NCBI GenBank assembly: GCA_902780495.1
Contig: CACZFM010000013.1
Span: 1 to 64,000 of the forward strand
DNA: 64,000 bases
Source of the DNA: an uncultured Bacteroidales bacterium
GTDB lineage: Bacteria > Bacteroidota > Bacteroidia > Bacteroidales > Paludibacteraceae
Direction: 5' to 3'
The notes under the pieces are model-generated. The model worked only from the letters and a program-made list of their open reading frames with translations, searched no databases and was not told where the DNA came from. Every line of letters begins with the position of its first letter. Within the stretch, counting starts at the first letter, position 1. Of this stretch, positions 16,568 to 26,524 are shown piece after piece. Made by a program: the position numbers and the translations under genes.

Positions 16568-18249
16568 TACTTCACGATAGCCAAGAATTGGCTGTCTTCC
16601 ATGTATTTTGCGAACTCAATATCCTTTTGAGCACGTGCTTTCAGGGAAGCGTCTTGGGCAACAGCATTCTTGAGGTTGCTGTAAACAGCCTCACGGTCGT
16701 TGGTGCGTGCGCCGACGATAGCACTCAAATAGGCCGTAGTCGCATTCGGGTTTTGAACAGCAGCCAAGGTCTTGCGTGCACCGGCATAGTCCTCGTTCAG
16801 AATCTGTTGAACAGCAGCGTTATTGGTAGCACTTTCACCATAAGTGGTCTTGGCTTTTTTGTAGTCACCGGTCATGGTGTAATAGGTACCCATAGCGGTG
16901 TTCAAGTCACCCTTGGTGCCGGCAGCTTTACCAAGACATGTCTCGGCTTTCTGCATATCACCGTCCATCATGGCGGCAACACCGGCGTTGTAGTTTACGT
17001 CTGCATCGTTAGGAGCGATAGCCAGTGCCTTGGTGTAGCAGCGGCGTGCTTCTGCGATATTGCCTTGGTTGAAGTAGCACATACCCAGATTGTTCCATCC
17101 GCGGAAATCGTCCTTGTAGAGTTCGGTAGCCTTGGTGTAGATAGCCATCTTCTCGTTCATGTCGTTGGTCAGAGTAGCCGAGTACAGCAGCTCTTCTACG
17201 TTCAGTTGAGCGGGATCTTTCTTCCAGAGGGCAACGATTTCTTCGTCCGACTTACCGATAATGTCAGTGGTCAGAATCAAACGGCTGCGGCGAAGAGCCG
17301 GCAGAATGTCACTTGCGATGTTCTGATATACGACAGACAGGTTTTTGATCTGAGCTTCACGCTCTTCGGGATCGCTGTACATGGAAAGCACGCGCAATAC
17401 CAGTTCCTTGTCTTGGATGTTACTCTCTTCCATGGCTTTCTGGAAACCTTCCCAGTCTTCCGAAGTGGTTTTTGCATCAATGCTTGCTTTCACTTTGTTC
17501 TTGCGAAGCTCTCTCTCCAGATAACGCTGTGCGTTGGCCTGACGGTTGTTGGCCAAACGGGTGTTCAAATCCATACCGCCTTCGGGGCTTGCATAACCGG
17601 AAACCTCAAGGTTGTTGATGGCTTTCTTCTCATTTCTGTCAGCCTCTTTGATAGCAGCGTGCAAGTCTTTCATCTCTTGGGTGTTCAATTGACCGTTGCG
17701 GAGATTGGCTTGCTGGATAAGGAACATAATGTCAGCTTCTTGCATCTCTTGGATGATGCGTTGGAACTTGTCAGCTGTGATTTGTGCTTTCGCATCTTTG
17801 GGGTCAATCAAAGTAGAAGTTTGGTTCACACCGTCAGCTACCTTCATGTCAGGAATTTCAACGGTCTTTTTGCCCTTCTTTGCCTCAAAGCGGAGGTACA
17901 ACTCTGAAATGGCCATTTCGGGAACGAAATCAAACACTGCGGTTTGGCTATAGGTGCCACCATTGCGGTAGTTCACCACTTTCCCGTTCTCTTTCACTTT
18001 TTCGCCCACATAGGTCATCGGCTCGCCGAGAACCTCTTTGCCTGCGAATTTCAGTACGGGAGTAACCACTACGGTTGCGTTCTTCGCAAACTTCTTTGCA
18101 GGGAACTTACCGGTGATTTCTGCGCTCACTTTGCCGCCTACTACGGTCAGAGGACTCGGATTAACTGTGATCTGATCGGGAGGAACAGGAGCACCACATG
18201 ACGTCAGTATCAAAGCGATAAGCGTCATCATCAGGAAACCTTTTTTCAT
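16567..18249 (-). CDS. Outer-membrane lipoprotein with OmpA-like and TPR domains
   Basis: The start at 18249 is chosen because MKKGFLMMTLIALILTSCG is a lipoprotein signal peptide (lipobox LTSC). A longer in-frame start at 18318 would lie almost on the promoter at 18326-18334. The 560-residue protein has a beta-rich N-terminal domain (residues about 25-170), an OmpA-like peptidoglycan-associated segment (LEVSGYASPEGGMDLNTRLANNR near residue 225), and C-terminal tetratricopeptide repeats (WNNLGMCYFNQGNIAEARRCY, NYNAGVAAMMDGDMQKAE). Role: probably envelope integrity or scaffolding at the periplasmic face of the outer membrane. It is the first gene of the unit ending with mutL. Confidence 0.85.
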   Translation of the reverse strand: MKKGFLMMTLIALILTSCGAPVPPDQITVNPSPLTVVGGKVSAEITGKFPAKKFAKNATVVVTPVLKFAGKEVLGEPMTYVGEKVKENGKVVNYRNGGTYSQTAVFDFVPEMAISELYLRFEAKKGKKTVEIPDMKVADGVNQTSTLIDPKDAKAQITADKFQRIIQEMQEADIMFLIQQANLRNGQLNTQEMKDLHAAIKEADRNEKKAINNLEVSGYASPEGGMDLNTRLANNRQANAQRYLERELRKNKVKASIDAKTTSEDWEGFQKAMEESNIQDKELVLRVLSMYSDPEEREAQIKNLSVVYQNIASDILPALRRSRLILTTDIIGKSDEEIVALWKKDPAQLNVEELLYSATLTNDMNEKMAIYTKATELYKDDFRGWNNLGMCYFNQGNIAEARRCYTKALAIAPNDADVNYNAGVAAMMDGDMQKAETCLGKAAGTKGDLNTAMGTYYTMTGDYKKAKTTYGESATNNAAVQQILNEDYAGARKTLAAVQNPNATTAYLSAIVGARTNDREAVYSNLKNAVAQDASLKARAQKDIEFAKYMEDSQFLAIVK

Positions 18250-18325
18250 GATAGTAAAAATAGATTGTTTATTTGTTTGTATTTTGTTTTTGTTGATTTG
18301 TATGCGATACCACACCAATTCGGCT

Positions 18326-18334
18326 GCAAAGGTA
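18326..18334 (-). promoter_or_regulatory. Promoter of the lipoprotein-mutL unit
   Basis: The minus strand reads TACCTTTGC, a consensus Bacteroidetes -7 element, 77 bases before the lipoprotein ATG. Confidence 0.8.
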
Positions 18335-18449
18335 CTACATTTTTTTTATGTGTGCAAGAGAAAATGATTTTTTTTTGAAAAAAAAGCAAGAACAGGCTGA
18401 TTGGCATATTGTTTTCCCCTTGCATTTTGCATAAATGAAGAAAAAATAC

Positions 18450-18458
18450 TACCTTTGC
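18450..18458 (+). promoter_or_regulatory. Promoter of the THUMP methyltransferase gene
   Basis: The -7 element TACCTTTGC has a -33 TTTG at 18426-18429, spaced by 20 bases, and lies 28 bases before the ATG at 18486. Confidence 0.85.
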
Positions 18459-18485
18459 AGGTGAATTTTAACAAGGAACGGACTC

Positions 18486-19712
18486 ATGGCACAAAAGACG
18501 AATGAATTTGAGATGCTTGCCAAAACCTTCAAAGGTTTGGAGGATGTCTTGGCGGAGGAATTGATAGACCTGGGGGCAGGCAATGTGGTGAAGCAGCGGC
18601 GTGCCGTGTCCTTCACAGGGGGCATGGAGATGTTGTATCGTGCCAACTTTTGTCTGCGTACCGCCATCCGTATTCTGGTGCCGGTCGCTGCCTTCCGTGC
18701 CAAGGATGCCGACGGTGTGTATGAGCAAGTAAAGACTATCGATTGGAGTCTGTTTATGACCGAAACCACATCATTCAGCATCGATTCAACGGTATATAGC
18801 GACGATTTTCGTCATTCCCGATATGTCACCTATCGTGTCAAAGATGCTATTGCCGATTATTGGACGGAACGCACGGGGCGCCGGCCGAATGTGCAGATTG
18901 TCAACCCTGACTTGTATATCAACGTACACATAGCGGGTGCGGATGTTACGGTCAGTTTGGATAGCAGCGGCGAGTCGTTGCACAAACGTGGTTATCGGGT
19001 GGCTACTACCGAAGCTCCTATCAATGAAGTTTTGGCGGCGGGTATGCTGCGCCTGGCGGGATGGAAAGGCGACAGCGATTTCTATGACCCTATGTGCGGG
19101 TCGGGAACCTTGCTGATTGAGGCCGCCTTAATGGCGCAGAATATTGCTCCGGGCATCTTTCGAAAAGGTTTTGCCTTTGAGAAATGGCGCGATTTTGATG
19201 GCGATTTGTTTGCCTCCGTCAGCGGTGACGACTCTCGTGAACGCCCGTTTATGCACCATATCTATGGCAGTGATGCCGGATATTATGCGGTGCAGATGGC
19301 GTTAAAGAATGTCGCCAATGCCGGTCTGAACCGCCATATATCTGTCCGTCAGGTGCGGATAGAGGAACTTCGGGATGTTCATGCGGACGGCGCGTTGGTC
19401 ATGATGAATCCGCCATATGGCGAACGGTTGGCGCAGAACAAAGATGTGCTTCGTCTCTATCAGGCCATGGGCTCTACGCTCAAGCATCAGTTCACGGGGG
19501 CTACCGCATGGGTCATTTCCTCCAACGAAGAGGCCTTGAAATGCATCGGCCTCAAACCTGCCAAACGCATTCGCTTGCTGAACGGCGATTTGGATTGCCT
19601 CTTCAATAAATACGACCTCTTTGCGGGAGGTCGTAAAGAGCAGTTCAGACAGCCTGCTGCAGACGGAAAAGTTCATCCTTCTGCAGTTTCTGCTCGGCAT
19701 ACTCGCGGGTGA
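18486..19712 (+). CDS. THUMP-domain class I RNA methyltransferase (RlmL-like)
   Basis: The 408-residue protein has an N-terminal THUMP/ferredoxin-like RNA-binding part (residues 1-160). A Rossmann methyltransferase follows, with [17 protein letters not shown] as the SAM-binding loop and the catalytic NPPYGERL motif, which points to N2-guanine methylation. It resembles the N-terminal half of E. coli RlmL, which methylates 23S rRNA, but other tRNA or rRNA guanines are possible. The 3' end overlaps the end of clpX by 68 bases in convergent orientation. The last 25 residues ([17 protein letters not shown]) look like a read-through extension beyond the usual GGRKEQF-type ending. Confidence 0.88.
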   Translation: MAQKTNEFEMLAKTFKGLEDVLAEELIDLGAGNVVKQRRAVSFTGGMEMLYRANFCLRTAIRILVPVAAFRAKDADGVYEQVKTIDWSLFMTETTSFSIDSTVYSDDFRHSRYVTYRVKDAIADYWTERTGRRPNVQIVNPDLYINVHIAGADVTVSLDSSGESLHKRGYRVATTEAPINEVLAAGMLRLAGWKGDSDFYDPMCGSGTLLIEAALMAQNIAPGIFRKGFAFEKWRDFDGDLFASVSGDDSRERPFMHHIYGSDAGYYAVQMALKNVANAGLNRHISVRQVRIEELRDVHADGALVMMNPPYGERLAQNKDVLRLYQAMGSTLKHQFTGATAWVISSNEEALKCIGLKPAKRIRLLNGDLDCLFNKYDLFAGGRKEQFRQPAADGKVHPSAVSARHTRG

Positions 19713-20886
19713 CCGTATATTGAGTCAGCTTCTTCTCAGGTATCTCATACATCAGGTCTATCATAATGGTCTCTGTTAGACCTCTCAACCCTCGTGCGCC
19801 CAGTTTGTATTCAACGGCTTTGTCCACGATGTAATCCAATGCCGCATCCTCGAACCGTAGTGTCACACCGTCCATTTCCAGCAGTTTCTGATATTGTTTG
19901 GTAATGGCGTTCTTTGGCTCGGTCAATATCTTGCGAAGTGCCTCTTTCCCAAGGGGTTGCAGGTAGGTCAGGATGGGCAGACGACCGATGATTTCCGGTA
20001 TCAACCCGAACGATTTCAGGTCTTGCGGAGCGATGTAGCGCAACAAGTCGTTCTTATCTACTTTTTGGCTCTTTTGCGAGGCCTCAAAGCCCACCACTTG
20101 GGTGTTCAGACGTTGTGCAATCTTCCGTTCTATTCCGTCAAATGCACCGCCGCAGATGAACAGGATGTTTTGGGTGTTTATTTTCACGAATTCCTGTTCC
20201 GGATGTTTGCGGCCGCCTTGGGGTGGAACGTTCACCACCGCACCTTCCAGCAGTTTCAGCAGTCCTTGTTGCACGCCTTCACCGCTCACATCGCGCGTGA
20301 TGCTGGGGTTGTCGCTTTTGCGTGCTATCTTGTCGATTTCGTCAATGAAGACAATGCCTCTTTCGGCTTGTTGCACATTGTAGTTTGTCTCTTGCAACAG
20401 TCTCACCAGCAGGCTTTCCACGTCTTCACCCACATAGCCGGCTTCTGTGAGAACGGTCGCATCTACCATAGCAAACGGCACTTTCAGCATCTTGGCGATG
20501 GTGCGGGCCATCAAGGTCTTGCCTGTACCGGTCGGCCCCACAAGGATGATGTTCGATTTCTCTATCTCCACGTCATCGTTGCGGGTCACTTGCAGCAAGC
20601 GTTTGTAGTGGTTGTAAACGGCAACGCTCAAGTAGCGTTTAGCCTCGTCCTGACCGATGATATATTGGTCAAGAAACGCTTTTATCTGGCTGGGATGGGG
20701 CATGTCTTGCACGCTGGAACGCCATTGTTTTTCTTCATCGCGCGCCATTTGGGCTTCCTGCTCCATCAGCAGTTTATGCCCTTGCTCGATGCAGTCGTAA
20801 CAAATCAGCGACCCGTCTAAACCGGAAAACAGTTGGTCGCTTTCGTTGCCGCAGAACGAACACAGGTTGTTCTTTTTTGTCGCCAT
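19645..20886 (-). CDS. clpX: ATP-dependent Clp protease ATP-binding subunit ClpX
   Basis: AAA+ unfoldase that feeds substrates to ClpP. The 413-residue protein has the N-terminal zinc finger ([10 protein letters not shown] ... ICYDC), Walker A GPTGTGKT, Walker B FIDEIDKI and the pore loop AGYVGEDVE. It also has the [11 protein letters not shown]-type segment, here [14 protein letters not shown], and the IGF-like loop region. It starts five bases after the clpP stop, forming a clpP-clpX operon. Its 3' end overlaps the opposing methyltransferase gene. Confidence 0.97.
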   Translation of the reverse strand: MATKKNNLCSFCGNESDQLFSGLDGSLICYDCIEQGHKLLMEQEAQMARDEEKQWRSSVQDMPHPSQIKAFLDQYIIGQDEAKRYLSVAVYNHYKRLLQVTRNDDVEIEKSNIILVGPTGTGKTLMARTIAKMLKVPFAMVDATVLTEAGYVGEDVESLLVRLLQETNYNVQQAERGIVFIDEIDKIARKSDNPSITRDVSGEGVQQGLLKLLEGAVVNVPPQGGRKHPEQEFVKINTQNILFICGGAFDGIERKIAQRLNTQVVGFEASQKSQKVDKNDLLRYIAPQDLKSFGLIPEIIGRLPILTYLQPLGKEALRKILTEPKNAITKQYQKLLEMDGVTLRFEDAALDYIVDKAVEYKLGARGLRGLTETIMIDLMYEIPEKKLTQYTVTREYAEQKLQKDELFRLQQAV

Positions 20887-20891
20887 TGTTT

Positions 20892-21554
20892 TTATTTCTT
20901 TGTATAGATTTTGTCTATCATTCCGTACGCCAGCGCTTCTTGCGCGTTCATCCAGTAGTCGCGGTCCGCATCTTGGCGTATTTTGTCCACGTTTTGTCCG
21001 GAGTGGTCGGCGATGATATGATAGAGTTCGTCTTTCAGTTTCAGTATTTCGCGTGCGGTTATTTCGATGTCGGAGGCTTGTCCTTGGATGCCGCCGAGGG
21101 GTTGGTGTATCATCACGCGGCTATGGGGTAGGGCTGCGCGCATACCGTTCTCACCTGCCACCAGCAGGATAGCACCCATAGAGGCCGCCATACCTGTACA
21201 GATGGTGCCGATGCGGCTTTTCACAAATTGCATCGTGTCATAGATGCCGAGTCCCGCGTACACACTGCCGCCGGGGGTGTTCAGATATAGATTGATGTCT
21301 CTGTCCGAGTCGGTCGAATCCAGATATAGCAACTGGGCTTGTATCACGTTCGCGGTGTAGTCTGTCACTTCTGTTCCCATGAAGATGATGCGGTCCATCA
21401 TCAGGCGCGAGAACACATCCATTTGGGATACGTTCAGTTGTCGTTCCTCCAGAATAGTGGGGGAGATGTATGACGCGGACGTTTGCATCACGTTCTCTAC
21501 GTGCATGGTGTTCAGTCCTTGACTCTTGGCGAATTTCAGAAAATCGTTGTTCAT
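20892..21554 (-). CDS. clpP: ATP-dependent Clp protease proteolytic subunit ClpP
   Basis: Serine peptidase that forms the degradation barrel docked by ClpX. The start at 21554 ([13 protein letters not shown]) gives 220 residues. An upstream in-frame ATG at 21581 lies next to the hairpin of the secDF terminator and is less likely. The catalytic triad is visible as Ser in [11 protein letters not shown], His in [11 protein letters not shown] and Asp in [10 protein letters not shown]. The HMENVMQTS-like N-terminal propeptide region precedes a conserved RIIFMGTEV. No separate consensus promoter is evident just upstream, so transcription may start inside the end of the secDF gene. Confidence 0.95.
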   Translation of the reverse strand: MNNDFLKFAKSQGLNTMHVENVMQTSASYISPTILEERQLNVSQMDVFSRLMMDRIIFMGTEVTDYTANVIQAQLLYLDSTDSDRDINLYLNTPGGSVYAGLGIYDTMQFVKSRIGTICTGMAASMGAILLVAGENGMRAALPHSRVMIHQPLGGIQGQASDIEITAREILKLKDELYHIIADHSGQNVDKIRQDADRDYWMNAQEALAYGMIDKIYTKK

Positions 21555-21584
21555 GGTCTTGTTTGGGTTTATGTTTGGCATAAA

Positions 21585-21616
21585 TAAGGAGTCACGCGTG
21601 TGCGCATGACTCCTTA
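21585..21616 (-). terminator. Stem-loop terminator after secDF
   Basis: A perfect 10-bp inverted repeat (TAAGGAGTCA / TGACTCCTTA) with a 12-base loop lies 20 bases beyond the secDF stop on the minus strand. The T-tract that follows is weak, so termination may be partial and clpP could be reached by read-through. Confidence 0.65.
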
Positions 21617-21636
21617 ATTGGTTTCCATGCGGCTGG

Positions 21637-24600
21637 TTATTTAGCCTGGGCTTTTTTCTCGCGACGGCGTTGTTGTGCCATTTGGATATCGTATGCCAGC
21701 GGTGTGGCGATGCACAAGCTGGAGTAGGTTCCTACGATTACGCCCAACAGCAACGCGAATACGAAGCCGCGGATGGTCTCACCGCCGAAGATGAATATTG
21801 CGAACAGCACTACCAGCGTGGACATCGAGGTCGAGAACGTACGGCTCATCGTTGCGTTCAGGGCGGTGTTGATGTTCTCTGCACGGTCGCGTTTGCTGTA
21901 CAATGTGTTGTATTCGCGTACGCGGTCGAAGATAACCACCGTATCGTTGATTGAGTAACCGATCACGGTCAATATGGCTGCGATAAACGATTGGTCAATC
22001 TCCATGCTGAACGGCATCACTTTCCACAGCAGAGCGTATGCACCCAGGATGATGATGGAGTCGTGTGCCAGTGCGGCAACGGCGCCTGTCGAGAACGCAA
22101 GGTTGCGGAAGCGGATCAGGATGTACAGGAAGATACCTACCAATGCGGCCAGCACTGCCCATACGGCACTCGTCGTGATGTCATCGGCAATGGCGGGACC
22201 TACTTTCTGCGACTGCATGATACCTACGGTCGGGTTAATCTCTGTCGACTTGAATTGTTCGGCAGTGATGTTCTCGGACAGGAACGGTTTGCAGCCTTGG
22301 TACAACAGTTCTTCTATCTCATCGTCCAGAGTCTCAGAGTTCTCATGGATGCGGTAGTTCGTGGATACGCGCACTTGGTTGGCATCACCGATGGTGATAA
22401 CGGTCAGCGAGAAGTTCTCGTCGTCGTTCAGTTTGGCTTTTTCGGCCATGAACACGCCCTCTAACGATTTGTCAACATCCAGTGTGTTCACCGGCTGTTC
22501 GAAGCGTACGATATAGTTGCGACCACCGGAGAAATCGATACCCAGGTTCAGTTTGCCGAACAAATGCGGCTCCAGACCGATGATACCGATTGCCACGATG
22601 ATGGCGGAGATAACGTATGTCACTTTGCGGATACCGATGAAGTTAATCTTCGTGTTCTGCAGGAAGTTCTTCATCAGGTTCGTGGTGAAGCTCAGCTCTT
22701 TGGCGTTCTCACGGCGTGCGTATGAATCCAACCACAGGTGGGTCAGGAATACGGCCGTCATGAACGACGAGATGATACCGATCATGAACGTCACTGCGAA
22801 GCCCTTGATCGGACCGCTACCGAAGATAGCCAGGATAGCACCGGTCAGGAACGAGGTCACGTTCGCATCCACAATCGCGGAGATAGCGCCTCTGAAACCG
22901 TCTTCGATGGCTTTGCGCATGGCTTTGCCGCTACGCATCTCCTCACGGATACGCTCGTAAATCAGCACGTTCGCATCCACGGCCATACCCATCGTCAGCA
23001 CGATACCGGCGATACCGGGCAAGGTCAGTACGGCGGAGAACGATGACAGGATACCCAGCAGCAGAACGATGTTGCACAGCAACGCTGCATCGGCTATCAA
23101 TCCGGCGGTCAGACCATAGTAGAACACCATGTAAATCAGAATCAGCAGGAAGCCCAGAGCAAAGCTCCACAAACCGTTTTGGATGGCTTCTTTACCCAGC
23201 GACGGACCAACCACATCTTCTTGGATGATGCGGGCGGGGGCGGGCATCTTACCGGATTTCAGCGTGTTGGCAAGGTCTTTTGCCTCATCCACGGTGAAGT
23301 TACCGGTTATCTGGCTGTTACCGCCGGCAATCTCGTTCTGCACCGTCGGGAAGCTATATACATAGCCGTCCAGAACGATAGCGATGGATTTGCCGATATT
23401 GTCTTTCGTGATACGCTGCCAGGTCTTTGCGCCTTCAGCATTCATCGACATGCTTACATTGGCGTATGCGCTCAGTTGGCTGAAGTCGGCACGGGCGTCG
23501 GTTATCACGTCACCTTCCAGACTTGCACGGCCGTCACGCTGCGCTTTCAGTGCCACCAGCTGATACATCGTACCGGCCTCGTCAATGGCTTTCACCGTCC
23601 ATTTCAGACGAAGGTCACGCGGCAGCACTTGGCGGGCTATCGTCGAACTCAGCATCGCGTTCACTTTGGCGGTGTCTGTGTACAGAACCGTTCCTACCAC
23701 CGGACCGCCCATGGCCTGACCGGCTTGGTTGATGCTCGGGTTCAGCACGTAGAACAGCGGATTTTGCTCCTTGTAGTTCTCCACGGCTTTGGCCTGCTCT
23801 TCAGCGGCTTGGGCGGCACTGTCGGCGTTCAAGCCTTCCATCAGTGCGGCCATGTCGTCGGTCTGCTCCGAACTGTTCTCTGCATCAACGGCCTTCTCTT
23901 CCACCACTTCTTCGGCTTTTTCCTCGGTCGCTGTCTCGGCGGTGTTCAGACGGGCGTATTCGCTGTTGATTTGAGCCAACTGGGGCAGCAACTCCTGCAG
24001 GTCATAGGTCTCCCAGAACTCCAGGTTGGCGGAACCTTGCAGCAGTTTGCGGACGCGTTCGGGCTCTTTGATACCCGGCAGCTCAATCAGGATGCGGCCG
24101 GCTTGGCTCAAACGCTGGATGTTCGGTTGTACCACGCCGAAACGGTCGATACGGGTGCGCAGCACGTTGAACGAGTTGTTGATGGCGCCGTCCACTTCTT
24201 CGCGGATCACTTTCTCAACCTCGTCATTGGTGGAGGTCAGCGTCACTTTGTCCTTCAACTCGAAGGTCGAGAACACGCTGGCCAACTGTGCATTGGCATC
24301 CAGTTCTTTATAACTCTCGATGAACAGTGTTACGAAGTCTTCGCCGCTGCTCTTCTGTTTCTGGATGGCCATATCCATGGCTTTGTTGAAGCCTTCCGAC
24401 GTGTTGTTGCCGCTCAGCGCGCGCAGAATGTCCGGAACGCTCACTTCCATCGTTACGTTCATACCGCCCTTCAGGTCCAGACCCAGGTTCAACTGTTTCT
24501 CACGGCACTCTTTTAGGGTGTGACCGAACCACACTTTCTGGGTGGCGATGGAATCTAAATAGAAATACTCTTTGGCGGCATCGCCTTCTCCATAGGCTTT

Positions 24601-24705
24601 TGCCTTTTTGTCATAGTGGGAAACCACTATGCTGAACGACAGGTAGAATGCGCATACCAAGGCAAGGCACACGGCCATCGTTCTAATCAATCCTTTGTTT
24701 TGCAT
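21637..24705 (-). CDS. secDF: Fused protein translocase subunit SecDF
   Basis: The 1022-residue inner-membrane protein joins SecD and SecF, as is usual in Bacteroidetes. It uses the proton gradient to help preproteins leave SecYEG. SecD has the [14 protein letters not shown] motif near residue 75, a long periplasmic region with an Ala/Glu-rich insert (about residues 255-310), and a six-helix block after residue 520 ([30 protein letters not shown]). SecF starts near residue 690 with [17 protein letters not shown] and ends with six further helices ([15 protein letters not shown]). A basic cytosolic tail ([12 protein letters not shown]) closes it. A single gene with a consensus promoter at 24784-24792. 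Confidence 0.96.
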   Translation of the reverse strand: MQNKGLIRTMAVCLALVCAFYLSFSIVVSHYDKKAKAYGEGDAAKEYFYLDSIATQKVWFGHTLKECREKQLNLGLDLKGGMNVTMEVSVPDILRALSGNNTSEGFNKAMDMAIQKQKSSGEDFVTLFIESYKELDANAQLASVFSTFELKDKVTLTSTNDEVEKVIREEVDGAINNSFNVLRTRIDRFGVVQPNIQRLSQAGRILIELPGIKEPERVRKLLQGSANLEFWETYDLQELLPQLAQINSEYARLNTAETATEEKAEEVVEEKAVDAENSSEQTDDMAALMEGLNADSAAQAAEEQAKAVENYKEQNPLFYVLNPSINQAGQAMGGPVVGTVLYTDTAKVNAMLSSTIARQVLPRDLRLKWTVKAIDEAGTMYQLVALKAQRDGRASLEGDVITDARADFSQLSAYANVSMSMNAEGAKTWQRITKDNIGKSIAIVLDGYVYSFPTVQNEIAGGNSQITGNFTVDEAKDLANTLKSGKMPAPARIIQEDVVGPSLGKEAIQNGLWSFALGFLLILIYMVFYYGLTAGLIADAALLCNIVLLLGILSSFSAVLTLPGIAGIVLTMGMAVDANVLIYERIREEMRSGKAMRKAIEDGFRGAISAIVDANVTSFLTGAILAIFGSGPIKGFAVTFMIGIISSFMTAVFLTHLWLDSYARRENAKELSFTTNLMKNFLQNTKINFIGIRKVTYVISAIIVAIGIIGLEPHLFGKLNLGIDFSGGRNYIVRFEQPVNTLDVDKSLEGVFMAEKAKLNDDENFSLTVITIGDANQVRVSTNYRIHENSETLDDEIEELLYQGCKPFLSENITAEQFKSTEINPTVGIMQSQKVGPAIADDITTSAVWAVLAALVGIFLYILIRFRNLAFSTGAVAALAHDSIIILGAYALLWKVMPFSMEIDQSFIAAILTVIGYSINDTVVIFDRVREYNTLYSKRDRAENINTALNATMSRTFSTSMSTLVVLFAIFIFGGETIRGFVFALLLGVIVGTYSSLCIATPLAYDIQMAQQRRREKKAQAK

Positions 24706-24783
24706 AATTGTTTGGTTATTGTTTTTATGTTGTTTTTTCGGTCGTTTTGTACTATCCGCGCGCCTTTTCGCACGAAATAGCCC

Positions 24784-24792
24784 GCAAAGGTA
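24784..24792 (-). promoter_or_regulatory. Promoter of secDF
   Basis: The minus strand reads TACCTTTGC, 79 bases before the secDF ATG. The distance leaves a leader of about 70 bases. Confidence 0.75.
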
Positions 24793-24880
24793 CTGCTTTT
24801 TTTTTAATTACGCAAATATTTTTCAATAAAAATGTATTTTTTTGTGTTTTTTTCGGCAAGAACTCACTTGGGTTTCCGTT

Positions 24881-24946
24881 TGACTATTAGGCTATTATTA
24901 GGTTATTATTGGGTGATTATTGAGTTATTATTAGGCTATTTAGCCA
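24881..24946. repeat. Six degenerate 11-bp tandem units
   Basis: Between the divergent secDF and kinase promoters the sequence runs in 11-base steps: TGACTATTAGG, CTATTATTAGG, TTATTATTGGG, TGATTATTGAG, TTATTATTAGG, CTATTTAGCCA. No reading frame or known element explains it. The reverse complement is very similar to the block at 61123-61199. Confidence 0.85.
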
Positions 24947-25037
24947 AGGAAAAGCAGAGGGAACGCCAATTCTCCATATATTTCTACAAAAAATGCAGAT
25001 TTTTTCACAAATATTTGTACATATCAAAAAAAAGTAG

Positions 25038-25046
25038 TACCTTTGC
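25038..25046 (+). promoter_or_regulatory. Promoter of the deoxynucleoside kinase pair
   Basis: The -7 element TACCTTTGC has a -33 TTTG at 25014-25017, spaced by 20 bases. It shows that the in-frame ATG at 25043 cannot be the real start and supports ATG 25091. Confidence 0.85.
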
Positions 25047-25090
25047 AGGTTGTTTCGGGTGAACGCCTGAAAATCATACCAAAAGCATCA

Positions 25091-25735
25091 ATGTACGTCG
25101 CTATCGCAGGAAATATCGGAGCCGGAAAAACAACGCTGACTAGGATGTTGGCGAAGTACTATGGCTGGGAACCGCGCTTTGAAAGTGTCGGCTTCAATCC
25201 CTATCTGGAGGACTATTATAAGGATATCGCCCGTTGGTCCTTCTGCCTCGAAACCTATTTCCTCAAAGAGCGCTTCAAGGATATGTTGGCGGTCCAAAAG
25301 GCGGAGCATACCATCGTGCAGGACCGCAGTATCTTCGAGGGTGTTCATGTCTTCGTCCGTAATAACTACCTGCGCGGTGACCTCTCCGAACGCGATTACA
25401 CCACCTATATGGAGCTTTTTTCGCACATGAAAAAACTCATGCGATTGCCCGACCTGATGATTTATCTCCGAAAATCCGTACCTTGCCTCATCGCACAGAT
25501 TCAGAAGCGCGGACGTGAGTACGAGCAAACCATGCAGATTGACTACCTCAAAGGCCTCAACGAGCATTATGAAGACTTCATTTTCCATCAGTATGAAGGG
25601 CGGGTGCTGGTCATTGAGTCCGACAATCTCGACTTCGAAAACCGGCCGGAAGATTTCCGCATGGTGGTCAATAAGATAGATGCCGAACTCTTCGGACTCT
25701 TCTCGCAGGAAAATGCCAACTGGAATGGAAAGTAA
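25091..25735 (+). CDS. Deoxynucleoside kinase, first of two tandem copies
   Basis: Phosphorylates deoxynucleosides in the salvage pathway. The 214-residue protein starts MYVAIAGNIGAGKTTL (P-loop GNIGAGKT), with the catalytic/substrate motif QDRSIFEG near residue 78 and the LID Arg-rich segment QIQKRGREYE near residue 137. The second copy begins 119 bases downstream and shares long identical stretches, such as the LAKYYGWEPRFESV and RIDAELFGLF regions. The two subunits may form a heterodimer as in lactobacilli, or have different base preferences. Which nucleosides are used is not readable from the sequence. Confidence 0.9.
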   Translation: MYVAIAGNIGAGKTTLTRMLAKYYGWEPRFESVGFNPYLEDYYKDIARWSFCLETYFLKERFKDMLAVQKAEHTIVQDRSIFEGVHVFVRNNYLRGDLSERDYTTYMELFSHMKKLMRLPDLMIYLRKSVPCLIAQIQKRGREYEQTMQIDYLKGLNEHYEDFIFHQYEGRVLVIESDNLDFENRPEDFRMVVNKIDAELFGLFSQENANWNGK

Positions 25736-25854
25736 CTGGAAATTTAATAGACTGTAATATAAATACTTAAAACCCTCTCAATCGGCATAGAGGAACCTCT
25801 TGCGAGGTGTCGGAAAGCGCAATAAACTGACCGCCGACCGATTGCCGAAAGCGA

Positions 25855-26505
25855 ATGCATATTGCCGTTGCCGGAAATATCGGATGTGGTAAAACAACCC
25901 TTACCAACATGCTCGCCAAGCATTATGGCTGGGAACCCCGTTTTGAATCGGTCGAATTCAATCCCTATCTGGAAGATTTCTACCGCGACATGAAACGTTG
26001 GTCGTTCAATCTCCAAATCTATTTCCTGAACAAGCGTTTTCAGGATGTTGTCGAGATTGCCAATACCGACGAGTATATCATCCAGGACAGAACCATCTAT
26101 GAGGATGCACGTATTTTCGCACCCAATCTGCATGAGCAGGGATTCATGGAAGACCGCGATTTTGACAACTACTGTGACCTCTTCAACCTCATGATGTCAC
26201 TCGTCAAAATGCCCGACCTCATGATTTACATCCGTTCTTCTATCCCTAATCTGGTCGCACAGATTCAGAAGCGCGGACGTGAGTATGAGAACTCCATGCG
26301 TATCGACTACCTGCAGGGTCTGAACGATAAGTACGAGGCTTGGATTCGTGACTACAAAGGCAAACTGCTCGTTGTCGATGGCGACCATATCAAGTTCGCG
26401 CAGAATCCCGAAGACTTCCAGTATATTACCGATCGCATAGATGCCGAACTCTTCGGTCTCTTCCCCTTCGAAGCGTCCGACGAAGTAGGCAAAGAGATTA
26501 ACTGA
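25855..26505 (+). CDS. Deoxynucleoside kinase, second of two tandem copies
   Basis: The 216-residue paralogue of the preceding gene has P-loop GNIGCGKTTL, the substrate motif QDRTIYED (the first copy has DRS), and the LID QIQKRGREYEN. No promoter is evident in the 119-base gap, so the two genes are probably one transcript. The DRS-to-DRT change and the region around residues 80-100 (ARIFAPNLHEQGFMEDRDF) are where the two differ most and could set substrate choice. The gene is followed closely by a GTG-started recombinase gene. Confidence 0.9.
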   Translation: MHIAVAGNIGCGKTTLTNMLAKHYGWEPRFESVEFNPYLEDFYRDMKRWSFNLQIYFLNKRFQDVVEIANTDEYIIQDRTIYEDARIFAPNLHEQGFMEDRDFDNYCDLFNLMMSLVKMPDLMIYIRSSIPNLVAQIQKRGREYENSMRIDYLQGLNDKYEAWIRDYKGKLLVVDGDHIKFAQNPEDFQYITDRIDAELFGLFPFEASDEVGKEIN

Positions 26506-26524
26506 ACCCACTAACCGGCGCACT

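Noticed and set aside
16291-17907. 538-codon open frame on the plus strand
   Set aside because: Antisense to the OmpA/TPR lipoprotein gene, which has a lipobox, promoter and clear domains. The frame also crosses the mutL start, and its product is low-complexity hydrophobic sequence.
23179-24516. 445-codon open frame on the plus strand
   Set aside because: Antisense shadow of secDF; the His/Leu/Val-rich product reflects the complement of the SecD codons.
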